Shown here one piece after another: positions 1 to 5,683 of a stretch of 10,000 bases of DNA. The stretch spans positions 1 through 10,000 of the forward strand of contig JAIWNN010000038.1 in the NCBI GenBank assembly GCA_020216805.1, in the 5' to 3' direction. A program made the translations under genes and the position numbers. Every line of letters begins with the position of its first letter. The stretch's first letter is position 1. The notes under the pieces were generated by a model. That model was not told where the DNA came from. It saw only the letters and a program-made list of their open reading frames with translations, and did no database searches. The stretch comes from Desulfarculus sp. (GTDB lineage: Bacteria > Desulfobacterota > Desulfarculia > Desulfarculales > Desulfarculaceae).

Positions 1-33
1 GAAGTTGATGCGTCCGAAACGCAAGGCGGGCAT
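1..33 (-). CDS. 5' end of an unidentified gene leaving the window (possibly mqnA-like)
   Basis: An ATG at 33 on the minus strand opens a frame that stays open to the window edge and encodes MPALRFGRINF. A GGGGAG Shine-Dalgarno (38-43) lies 4 bases upstream, which supports a real start. Only 11 residues are visible. The pattern R-x-G-R-I-x-[FY] near the N-terminus resembles the start of periplasmic-binding-fold menaquinone enzymes such as chorismate dehydratase MqnA, but this rests on a few residues and is a guess. The gene follows the PaaK-like ligase in the same orientation, with a stem-loop between them. Confidence 0.45.
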   Translation of the reverse strand, partial: MPALRFGRINF

Positions 34-50
34 GCGGCTCCCCAAACTGG

Positions 51-96
51 GGCCCGGCCGCGGCGCGCTTGGTCAAGGCAACGCCGGGGCCGGGCC
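51..96 (-). terminator. GC-rich stem-loop after the PaaK-like gene; possible terminator
   Basis: A perfect 9-bp inverted repeat, GGCCCGGCC (51-59) and GGCCGGGCC (88-96), continues inward after one mismatch with CGGCG (61-65)/CGCCG (82-86) and then CTTG (68-71)/CAAG (74-77). AAAC (44-47) and GTTT (97-100) can extend the base around a 3-base bulge. The hairpin starts 25 bases after the ligase stop codon. There is no strong U-tract on the minus strand, only GUUU, so it may be a weak terminator, an mRNA-stabilising hairpin, or an attenuator before the next gene. Confidence 0.5.
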
Positions 97-120
97 GTTT
101 CGCGGTTGAATCAGACTTTG

Positions 121-1404
121 CTAGTCCCAGTTGCGGCGGTCGTCGATGATCTTGCAGCCCTGAGGCAGGGTGCCCGGACCCACGACTTCCACTTCGCCGC
201 TGACCCGGAGCACCTCCTTCATCGCCGCCTCCATGGCCCCCTTCAGCTCGGCGCTGTCGGCCGAGGCATCCTTGAGCTCGCAGACCAGGGTCATCACGTC
301 CTTGTGCCCCTGGCGGCTGACCACCAGTTGGTAGGCCAGGACCTGGGGAAATTTTTGGGCCACCTGCTGCACTCCGCTGGGATGCACGAACATGCCCTTG
401 ACCTTGGTCATCTGGTCCACCCGGCCCATGATCCGGGTCAGCTTGGGCGCGGTGCGGCCGCAGGGGCAGGACGCGGTGGTGTAGGCCGAGAGGTCGCCGG
501 TGCCGAAGCGAATCAGGGGGTAGGCGTGGTCGAAGACGGTGGCCACCACCTCGCCGGGCTCGCCCTCCCCCACCGGTTGCCCGGTCTCGGGGTCCACCAC
601 CTCCACCACGCAGTCCTGGGCGAAGTGCATCCCGCCCAGGTGGAAGCACTCGTAGCTGAGGCAACCCACGTCGGCGGTGCCGTAGGACTGGCGGATGACC
701 ATGCCCAGGCGCTCCTCCAGGGAGGTCCGCAGGCTTTCGGGCAGCATCTCGGCCGCCACGAAGGCCACCTTGAGCTGGAGGTCCTTCTTAAGGTCCAGGC
801 CCAGATCTTCGGCCCGGTCGGCGATGGTGGCCAGGAAGCTGGGGGTGCCCAGATAGCCGGACACGCCCAGCTCCTGCATGATCTGGATCTGCAATTCGGT
901 GTTGCCCACCCCGGCCGGCACCGAGACGCAGCCCACCAGGTTCAGGCTGGCGTCCAACCAGAAAGCGAAGGGCACCAGGTTGAAGTTGAAAGTGACCTGG
1001 GCGATGTCGCCCCGGCGGAACCCGGCCGCGAAAAAGGCCTGGGCCCAGCGATCGTCCTGATAGACCTTCTCGCCCGGCTCGTAGATGGGGCCGGGCGAGA
1101 CGTAGATGCGCGCCAGCTTGTCGATCGATTCGCCCACCAAACCGCCGAAAGGCAGGCCCTCCCGCTGCAGCTTGACCAGGTCGGCCTTCTCGGTGACGGG
1201 CAGGCGGGCCAGGTCGGCCACGCCGCGGATGTCGCCCGGCTCGGCGCCCACCGCGGCCATTTTCTGGGCAAAGGCCGGGGCGTTGGCATGGGCATGGGCC
1301 ACGATCTCCCGCACCCGGCGGTCCAGGTACTCCTGACGGGCCTGGGGGTCCATGGTCTCCAGGTCGGGGCGCAGGTAGCCGGAACGGCGGTCTTTCTCAG
1401 CCAT
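121..1404 (-). CDS. PaaK-like phenylacetate-CoA ligase family protein (AMP-forming)
   Basis: This 427-residue protein has the length and layout of the phenylacetate-CoA ligase branch of the adenylate-forming superfamily, which activates a carboxylic acid to acyl-AMP and then acyl-CoA in the cytoplasm. Visible motifs are YGTADVG (241-247, the A5 equivalent), RFGTGDL (299-305, with the ribose-binding Asp at 304), CPCGR (313-317), GRVDQMTKVKG (327-337, the hinge/A8 region) and a C-terminal Lys at 418 followed by IIDDRR, a likely catalytic lysine. The odd part is residues 103-110, SPGPIYEP, where PaaK proteins normally carry the Ser/Thr/Gly-rich phosphate-binding loop (SSGTTG type). The start at 1404 is preferred over the ATG at 1413 because GGGGAG (1414-1419) is 9 bases from it but touches the upstream one. 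It is the last gene of the transporter cluster, 85 bases after livF. Its acid substrate is unknown, and activity on phenylacetate is not implied. Confidence 0.88.
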   Translation of the reverse strand: MAEKDRRSGYLRPDLETMDPQARQEYLDRRVREIVAHAHANAPAFAQKMAAVGAEPGDIRGVADLARLPVTEKADLVKLQREGLPFGGLVGESIDKLARIYVSPGPIYEPGEKVYQDDRWAQAFFAAGFRRGDIAQVTFNFNLVPFAFWLDASLNLVGCVSVPAGVGNTELQIQIMQELGVSGYLGTPSFLATIADRAEDLGLDLKKDLQLKVAFVAAEMLPESLRTSLEERLGMVIRQSYGTADVGCLSYECFHLGGMHFAQDCVVEVVDPETGQPVGEGEPGEVVATVFDHAYPLIRFGTGDLSAYTTASCPCGRTAPKLTRIMGRVDQMTKVKGMFVHPSGVQQVAQKFPQVLAYQLVVSRQGHKDVMTLVCELKDASADSAELKGAMEAAMKEVLRVSGEVEVVGPGTLPQGCKIIDDRRNWD

Positions 1405-1413
1405 GGTCAACAT

Positions 1414-1419
1414 CTCCCC
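1414..1419 (-). promoter_or_regulatory. Shine-Dalgarno deciding the PaaK-like start
   Basis: GGGGAG on the minus strand is 9 bases upstream of the ATG at 1404 and directly abuts the in-frame ATG at 1413. Normal spacing favours the downstream ATG. Confidence 0.6.
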
Positions 1420-1435
1420 AGCAAAAGGAGTGGGC

Positions 1436-1455
1436 GGGACGGAGCCGTTCGTCCC
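1436..1455 (-). other. Small stem-loop in the livF-ligase gap
   Basis: The perfect 6-bp arms GGGACG (1436-1441) and CGTCCC (1450-1455) enclose 8 bases. An alternative fold, ACGG/CCGT (1439-1442/1445-1448), overlaps it. It lies just upstream of the ligase ribosome-binding site, so it would be part of the leader of any ligase-specific transcript. No U-tract follows, so it is not a convincing terminator. Confidence 0.35.
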
Positions 1456-1467
1456 CAGGCGCGATAC

Positions 1468-1498
1468 ATTATTAAGCGAATAGGATGTGTTACGTCAA
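1468..1498 (-). promoter_or_regulatory. Possible internal promoter for the PaaK-like ligase
   Basis: On the minus strand, TTGACG (1493-1498) overlaps the end of livF. It is followed after 18-19 bases by an AT-rich TAATAA/AATAAT (1468-1474), a candidate -10. The flanking sequence is unusually AT-rich for this window. The spacing is slightly long and the -10 match imperfect, so this is a modest candidate that could let the ligase be transcribed apart from the transporter. Confidence 0.3.
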
Positions 1499-2296
1499 CC
1501 ACCGCTTGCGGCGCTTGTAGTGTTTGACATCGCGGTAGGAGCGCTTGGTGCCCATGTCGGTCATGCCCAGGTAGAAGCGCTTGACGTCCTCGTTGTTCTT
1601 GAGCTTCTCGGTGGTGTCGTCCAGCACGATCTTGCCGTTTTCCATGATGTAGCCATGGTGGGCGATGTTTAGGGCCATGCGCGCGTTCTGCTCGACCAGC
1701 AGGATGGTGGTGTTCAGTTCCTGGTTGAGCTTGACGATGATCTCGAAGATCTCGCCCACCAACAACGGGCTCAGGCCCAGGCTGGGTTCGTCCAGCATCA
1801 TCAGCTTGGGCCGAGCCATCATGCCTCGGCCGATGACCAGCATCTGCTGCTCGCCGCCGGAGAGATAGCCGGCCAGGCCGGCCTCGCGCTCCTTGAGCCG
1901 GGGGAAATAATGGTAGACCCGCTCGATGCGCCGGTCCAGCTCGGCCCGGCTGCACCTCTGGGTGTGGGCGGCGGCGACGAGGTTCTCGCGCACGGTGAGG
2001 TCTTCGAAGACCCGACGGCCCTCCATCACCTGGAAGATGCCCCGCCGGACGATCTGCTCGGCGTCGAGGTGGTTGATCTTTTGCCCGTCGAACTCGATGG
2101 TCCCGTCGGTGACCTCGCCCTCCTCGGTCTTGAGCAGCCCGCTGATGGCCTTCAGGGTGGTGGATTTGCCGGCGCCGTTGGCCCCCAACAGGGCCACGAT
2201 CTGACCCTGTTCCACTTGCAGGGACAGGCCCTTGAGCACCAGGATCACGTCGTCGTAGATGACCTCGATGTTGTTGACCGACAACAGCGGCGGCAT
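1490..2296 (-). CDS. livF: Branched-chain amino acid-type ABC transporter ATP-binding protein LivF
   Basis: This 268-residue cytoplasmic ATPase subunit energises the LivHM permease pair. Motifs appear in order: Walker A GANGAGKST (38-46), Q-loop Gln at 89, the canonical signature LSGGEQQ (145-151), Walker B LMMLDEP with catalytic Glu170, and VEQNA (201-205). Gln203 sits where most ABC ATPases have the switch His; LivF proteins such as the E. coli one share this. The domain normally ends near FYLG (241-244). This protein continues for about 24 more residues, ending in a strongly basic stretch, KHYKRRKRWLT. The start at 2296 has GGGAGAG (2301-2307) a few bases upstream. It follows livK by 60 bases, a gap holding a strong hairpin. 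The partner ATPase livG is at the other end of the cluster. Confidence 0.95.
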   Translation of the reverse strand: MPPLLSVNNIEVIYDDVILVLKGLSLQVEQGQIVALLGANGAGKSTTLKAISGLLKTEEGEVTDGTIEFDGQKINHLDAEQIVRRGIFQVMEGRRVFEDLTVRENLVAAAHTQRCSRAELDRRIERVYHYFPRLKEREAGLAGYLSGGEQQMLVIGRGMMARPKLMMLDEPSLGLSPLLVGEIFEIIVKLNQELNTTILLVEQNARMALNIAHHGYIMENGKIVLDDTTEKLKNNEDVKRFYLGMTDMGTKRSYRDVKHYKRRKRWLT

Positions 2297-2317
2297 GCGT
2301 CTCTCCCAGGTCGAGAA

Positions 2318-2346
2318 GGGGCGGGGGCTGTCCGCCCCCCGCCCCC
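2318..2346 (-). terminator. Strong GC hairpin between livK and livF (attenuator or 3' stabiliser)
   Basis: GGGGCGGGGG (2318-2327) pairs perfectly with CCCCCGCCCC (2336-2345), giving a 10-bp all-GC stem with an 8-base loop; a register with one bulged C is also possible. It begins about 10 bases after the livK stop and ends about 20 bases before the livF start. On the minus strand only a short CUUCU follows, not a proper U-tract. Partial termination or protection of the livK 3' end is therefore likelier than full termination, because livF and the ligase have no strong promoter of their own. Confidence 0.5.
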
Positions 2347-2356
2347 GCCTAAGTGG

Positions 2357-3523
2357 CTACTTGCCCACGTCCTTGGCCTCGCGGGGCATGGTCACTTCCT
2401 TGACCTTCTCCATCTTGCCGCCCTGGCCCACGGTGTAGATGGTCAAGGTGGTGTTGGGGCGGTGATCGGTGGAGGTGTAGGTGATGGGCGCGGTCAGACC
2501 ACCGGTGTCGAAGTCCTTGATCGTCTCCAGGGCGGCCACCAGGCCGGGACCGTCGAGCTTGCCGGCCTTCTTGGCCCGCTTCAGGCCTTCGGCCATGACC
2601 AGGTTGGAGACCCAGCTCTTGACGTAGTGCAGGGTGTACTGCTTGCCGCCGGCGGACTCCATGACCGCCTTCATGCCCGGCACGTCGGCGCCGAAGGGGG
2701 CCACCGGCACCATGCCGTAGGCGCGGCCGATGGCGGCGTCGCCAGCCAGCTTGGCCAGGTTCTCGTCGAAGCCCCAGCAGTTGATGACGAACTTGGTGCG
2801 CAGGCCCAGCTTGGCCGCGTCCTTGATGATGACCGCGGTGCTGGCGGTGGTGCCGCCGATCCAGGCGAAGTCGGGATCGAACTGCTTCATGTGCAGCAGC
2901 TGGCTGGTGGCGTCGATGGCCTTCAAGTCCACGATCTCGTCGGGTCCGATCTCCAGACCCTCGGCCTCGGCGTAGGCCTTGCCGGCCGGGATGGGGTTCT
3001 TGCCATAGGGGTGGTCGGGATAGATGAAGACGAACTTCTTGGCCCCGCTGTCCTTGGCGAACTTGATGGCGGCGCGAATGGAGGTGGAATAGTCGGTGCC
3101 GATGAAGAAGTTATAGGGGGTTTCCTTGGGGTCGGTGAGATTGCCGTCATAGCTGGCGCTGAAGAAGACCACCTTGTCCTTGTTGACCATGGGGCGCAGG
3201 GCGTTGGTGTCACCGGTGCCCCAGCCCTGGATCACGAAGACCTTGTCCACCGACAGGTACTTTTTGTAAAGGTTCACGGCCTCGGGAATCTTGTAGGCGT
3301 AGTCGTTGGGGATCAGTTTGATCATGTCACCGTCGATGCCGCCCTGGGCGTTGATGTATTTCTCGGCCGCCACGGCGCCGTCGCCATAGTCCTTGCCCAC
3401 GTCCGAAGTGGGTCCGGTGATGTCGAAGATGCCTCCGACCTTGATTTCCCCGGCCAGGACCGCCGGGGCCAGCATCAGCCCCAAACCCGCCGTCAGCACC
3501 GCCAACCAGGCTAATTTCTTCAT
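2357..3523 (-). CDS. livK: Periplasmic substrate-binding protein of a Liv/HAAT ABC transporter (LivK-like)
   Basis: This 388-residue type I periplasmic binding protein (Peripla_BP_6 style) captures the ligand for LivHM-LivGF. Residues 1-24 form a classical Sec signal peptide: a KK start, a hydrophobic core, and a likely cleavage after AVLA. There is no lipobox Cys, so the mature protein should be soluble in the periplasm. The mature N-terminus IKVGGIFDITGPTSDVGKD and the C-terminal FDTGGLTAPITYTSTDHRP (338-356) are typical of the HAAT family. The frame is open further upstream, but the ATG at 3523 is chosen because it begins the signal peptide and has AAGGAAGGGAG (3530-3540) 6 bases away. The gene is flanked by stem-loops on both sides. 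The ligand may be a branched-chain amino acid, but the neighbouring CoA ligases make an organic acid just as plausible. Confidence 0.93.
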   Translation of the reverse strand: MKKLAWLAVLTAGLGLMLAPAVLAGEIKVGGIFDITGPTSDVGKDYGDGAVAAEKYINAQGGIDGDMIKLIPNDYAYKIPEAVNLYKKYLSVDKVFVIQGWGTGDTNALRPMVNKDKVVFFSASYDGNLTDPKETPYNFFIGTDYSTSIRAAIKFAKDSGAKKFVFIYPDHPYGKNPIPAGKAYAEAEGLEIGPDEIVDLKAIDATSQLLHMKQFDPDFAWIGGTTASTAVIIKDAAKLGLRTKFVINCWGFDENLAKLAGDAAIGRAYGMVPVAPFGADVPGMKAVMESAGGKQYTLHYVKSWVSNLVMAEGLKRAKKAGKLDGPGLVAALETIKDFDTGGLTAPITYTSTDHRPNTTLTIYTVGQGGKMEKVKEVTMPREAKDVGK

Positions 3524-3553
3524 GCTCCGCTCCCTTCCTTGCAGTGACCTAAT

Positions 3554-3583
3554 CGGGGAAGCCCCGCCCGGGCTCCTTCCCCG
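3554..3583 (-). other. Stem-loop upstream of livK (proximal)
   Basis: The perfect 8-bp arms CGGGGAAG (3554-3561) and CTTCCCCG (3576-3583) enclose 14 bases that include the palindrome GCCCGGGC (3566-3573). The structure ends about 14 bases before the livK Shine-Dalgarno. It could act as a 5' stabiliser of a processed livK transcript. No U-tract follows. Confidence 0.5.
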
Positions 3584-3599
3584 CCTCCCGCTCGAGCCG

Positions 3600-3615
3600 C
3601 CCCGCCACGGCGGGG
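3600..3615 (-). other. Stem-loop upstream of livK (distal)
   Basis: CCCCGCC (3600-3606) and GGCGGGG (3609-3615) form a perfect inverted repeat with a 2-base centre, in practice a 6-bp stem with a 4-base loop. It lies 40 bases downstream of the livM stop codon. With the proximal hairpin it fills most of the 131-base livM-livK gap, the longest gap inside the cluster. Confidence 0.45.
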
Positions 3616-3654
3616 GCATGTTTGGCGCCAGCCTGCCTGCCAACAACGACCCTC

Positions 3655-4728
3655 TCAGTAGGAGAAGGGCCACAGTTTCCAGTATGCGCGCACGGTGTGC
3701 CAGCGGGCGGCCAAGCCGTCAGGTTCGAAGATCAGGAACAGGATGACGATCAAACCGAAGACCATTTCGCGCAACGAGGCGAAGATGCCGAAGATGTTGG
3801 GATAGACGTCGGTCAGGGCCTCGGCCGGAATGCGCAACAGCTCCGGCAGCAACACGAAGAAGATGGCCCCGAAGATGCCGCCCAGCACATGTCCCAGGCC
3901 GCCCACGATGATCATGGCCAGGTACTGCACGCTCAGCCACATGGTGAAGTGCTCGTCGCTGATGATGGTGATGTAGAAGGCCCACAGGCCGCCGGCGATG
4001 CCCACCATGAACGAGCTGATGCCGAAGCTCATGATCCGGTACTTGAACAGGTTGACCCCGATCACCTCGGCCGCCAGATAACGGTCGCGCACCGCCACGA
4101 AGGCCCGGCCGGTGCGGGTGCGAGTCAGGTTTTTAAGATACAGGGTGGCCAGCACCGCGAACAACAGGGCCAGGTAATAGAAGCTGCGGTCGGAGTCGAA
4201 GGTGAAGTCTAGGCCCAGGCTTTGCAGACCGGCCGAGGGCACGATCAGGCCGGCGCTGCCGCCGGTGAGGCTTTCCCAGTTGCGCATGGCGTAGTCCAGG
4301 ATGAACTGGGCGGCCATGGTGGCGATGGCCAGGTACAGGCCCCGCAGGCGCAGGGAAGGCAGGCCGAAGACCATGCCCACCGCCGCGGCCATCAGTCCGG
4401 CCGCGGGCAGGGCCAGGTAGAAGGGCCAGCCGTGGTTGGCCAGGATGCCGGCGGTGTAGGCCCCCACGCCCATGAAGGCGCCGTGGCCCAGGGAGATCTG
4501 GCCGGTGTAGCCGGTGAGCAGGTTGAGCCCGTGCGCACCCACGATGTAGATGAAGATCAGGTTCAGCATGTTGGTGAGGTTCAGGCCCAGCAAGGCGTTG
4601 GCCTGGTCGGCGTAGAGCGGGAAGGTGAGCAGGATGACGAACAGGAGGGCCATCCAGGCCTTGAGCCAGGTGGTCTGGAAGATGGCGTCGTCTTTCTCGT
4701 AGCTGCTGAAAAACAATCCGCAGGGCAT
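3655..4728 (-). CDS. livM: Branched-chain amino acid-type ABC transporter permease LivM
   Basis: This 357-residue inner-membrane permease is rich in hydrophobic segments. It carries LivM hallmarks: GYTGQISLGHGAFMGVGAY (73-91), an EAA-like cytoplasmic coupling loop around 206-225 (TGRAFVAVRDRYLAAEVIGV) that would contact the ATPases, and YLAMIIVGGLGHVLGGIFGA (269-288). It ends with the family's typical FEPDGLA segment (334-340) and a short aromatic tail. An N-terminal extension, MPCGLFFSSYEKDDAIF, precedes the first membrane segment. The start at 4728 is supported by GGGGGAGG about 7 bases upstream. It lies 36 bases downstream of livH, so the two permeases are surely co-transcribed. LivH and LivM are expected to form the heterodimeric channel. 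Confidence 0.95.
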   Translation of the reverse strand: MPCGLFFSSYEKDDAIFQTTWLKAWMALLFVILLTFPLYADQANALLGLNLTNMLNLIFIYIVGAHGLNLLTGYTGQISLGHGAFMGVGAYTAGILANHGWPFYLALPAAGLMAAAVGMVFGLPSLRLRGLYLAIATMAAQFILDYAMRNWESLTGGSAGLIVPSAGLQSLGLDFTFDSDRSFYYLALLFAVLATLYLKNLTRTRTGRAFVAVRDRYLAAEVIGVNLFKYRIMSFGISSFMVGIAGGLWAFYITIISDEHFTMWLSVQYLAMIIVGGLGHVLGGIFGAIFFVLLPELLRIPAEALTDVYPNIFGIFASLREMVFGLIVILFLIFEPDGLAARWHTVRAYWKLWPFSY

Positions 4729-4764
4729 GGGCCAGCCTCCCCCAATGGGGTGTGGGGCGGGGTT

Positions 4765-5652
4765 TTAGACCCGCTCGATCTCCTTGATGCCAAAAAGGCC
4801 GTAGGGCTTGACCATCAGGATGATGATGAGCACGATGAAGGGCGAGATCTCCTTGACGCCGCCTCCCAGGTAGACGTCCAGGTAGCTGCCCATGATGTTC
4901 TCCAGCACCCCGATGGTCAGACCGCCGATGATGGCCCCGCCGATGGATTCCAGACCGCCCAGGATCACCGCCGGGAAGACCTTGAGGCCGAAGCCGGCCA
5001 GGGCGCTGTTGATGCCGTTGATGTTGCCCACCAGGATGCCGCCCACCGCCGAGACCAGGGCCCCGATGGACCAGGAGATGGCGAAGACCTTCTTCACGCT
5101 GATGCCCATGCTCTGGGCCACGACCTGGTTGTTGGCCACCGCCCGCATGCTGATGCCCACCCGGGTGAACTTGAAGAAGGCGGCGAAGACCCCCAGGAAC
5201 AGGCAGGCGAAGCCGATGGTCCAGAGGTAGACCTCGCTGACCCGCACGAAGCCGAAGTGCAGGGCCTTCTGGCTGAAGATGGGTGGATCGAAGACCATGA
5301 TCTGGGTCCCCCAGATGATGGTCACCAGGCTTTTCAGCACCGTGGCCAGGGCGATGGTGATCATGATCACGCTGATGATGGGTTCGCCGATCATGGGGCG
5401 CAGGATCAGGCGTTCCAGGACCACGCCCATCAGCACGCTGAAGGACATGGTCAAGATGAAGGCCACCACGATGGGCAGGCCCAGGCTGGAATAGAACCAC
5501 AGGCAGACATAGGCCCCCACCAGCACGAATTCGCCCTGGGCGAAGTTGATGATGCTGGTGGACTTGTAGATCAGGGCGAAGCCCATGGCCACCAGGGCGT
5601 AGACGCTGCCGATGACCAGGCCGGTCACGATGAGCTGGACGAACTGCTCCAT
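4765..5652 (-). CDS. livH: Branched-chain amino acid-type ABC transporter permease LivH
   Basis: This 295-residue multi-spanning inner-membrane permease has the normal length for LivH. The diagnostic N-terminal pattern GSVYALVAMGFALIYK (15-30) is followed by INFAQGEFVLVGAY (35-48). The cytoplasmic EAA-like loop TRVGISMRAVANNQVVAQSM is at 163-182. The conserved ILGGLESIGGAIIGG lies at 230-244, and the C-terminal VKPYGLFG at 281-288. The start at 5652 has GAGGT a few bases upstream. It begins 31 bases after the acyl-CoA synthetase stop, so the ligase gene is inserted directly between livG and livH. Confidence 0.95.
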   Translation of the reverse strand: MEQFVQLIVTGLVIGSVYALVAMGFALIYKSTSIINFAQGEFVLVGAYVCLWFYSSLGLPIVVAFILTMSFSVLMGVVLERLILRPMIGEPIISVIMITIALATVLKSLVTIIWGTQIMVFDPPIFSQKALHFGFVRVSEVYLWTIGFACLFLGVFAAFFKFTRVGISMRAVANNQVVAQSMGISVKKVFAISWSIGALVSAVGGILVGNINGINSALAGFGLKVFPAVILGGLESIGGAIIGGLTIGVLENIMGSYLDVYLGGGVKEISPFIVLIIILMVKPYGLFGIKEIERV

Positions 5653-5683
5653 GCTTACCTCGGTTGGGGTGGAACGCCGGCGG

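Noticed and set aside
1405..1413. Upstream ATG at 1413 as start of the PaaK-like ligase
   Set aside because: The only Shine-Dalgarno touches this ATG directly, while it is well spaced for the ATG at 1404.
106..1527. 473-residue open frame on the plus strand opposite the ligase
   Set aside because: It is the antisense shadow of a high-GC gene: rich in His, Gly, Gln and Ala with no domain motif, while the minus strand encodes a clear ligase.
1910..3514. 534-residue plus-strand open frame across livF and livK
   Set aside because: Low-complexity Gly/His/Asp/Val composition typical of antisense frames, and it spans two recognisable minus-strand genes and their gap.
3524..3673. 50-codon N-terminal extension of livK
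   Set aside because: It would place Arg/Gly/Pro-rich sequence before a perfect signal peptide, overlap the livM end, and ignore the good ribosome-binding site at 3530-3540.
4729..4762. G-quadruplex on the plus strand in the livH-livM gap
   Set aside because: Three GGGG runs lie close together (4747-4762), but the fourth run is 15 bases away; in DNA this GC-rich that is weak evidence.
4133..5500. 455-residue minus-strand frame overlapping livH and livM in another frame
   Set aside because: Rich in Arg, His, Pro and Gly with no membrane segments; the permease frames explain the same DNA.
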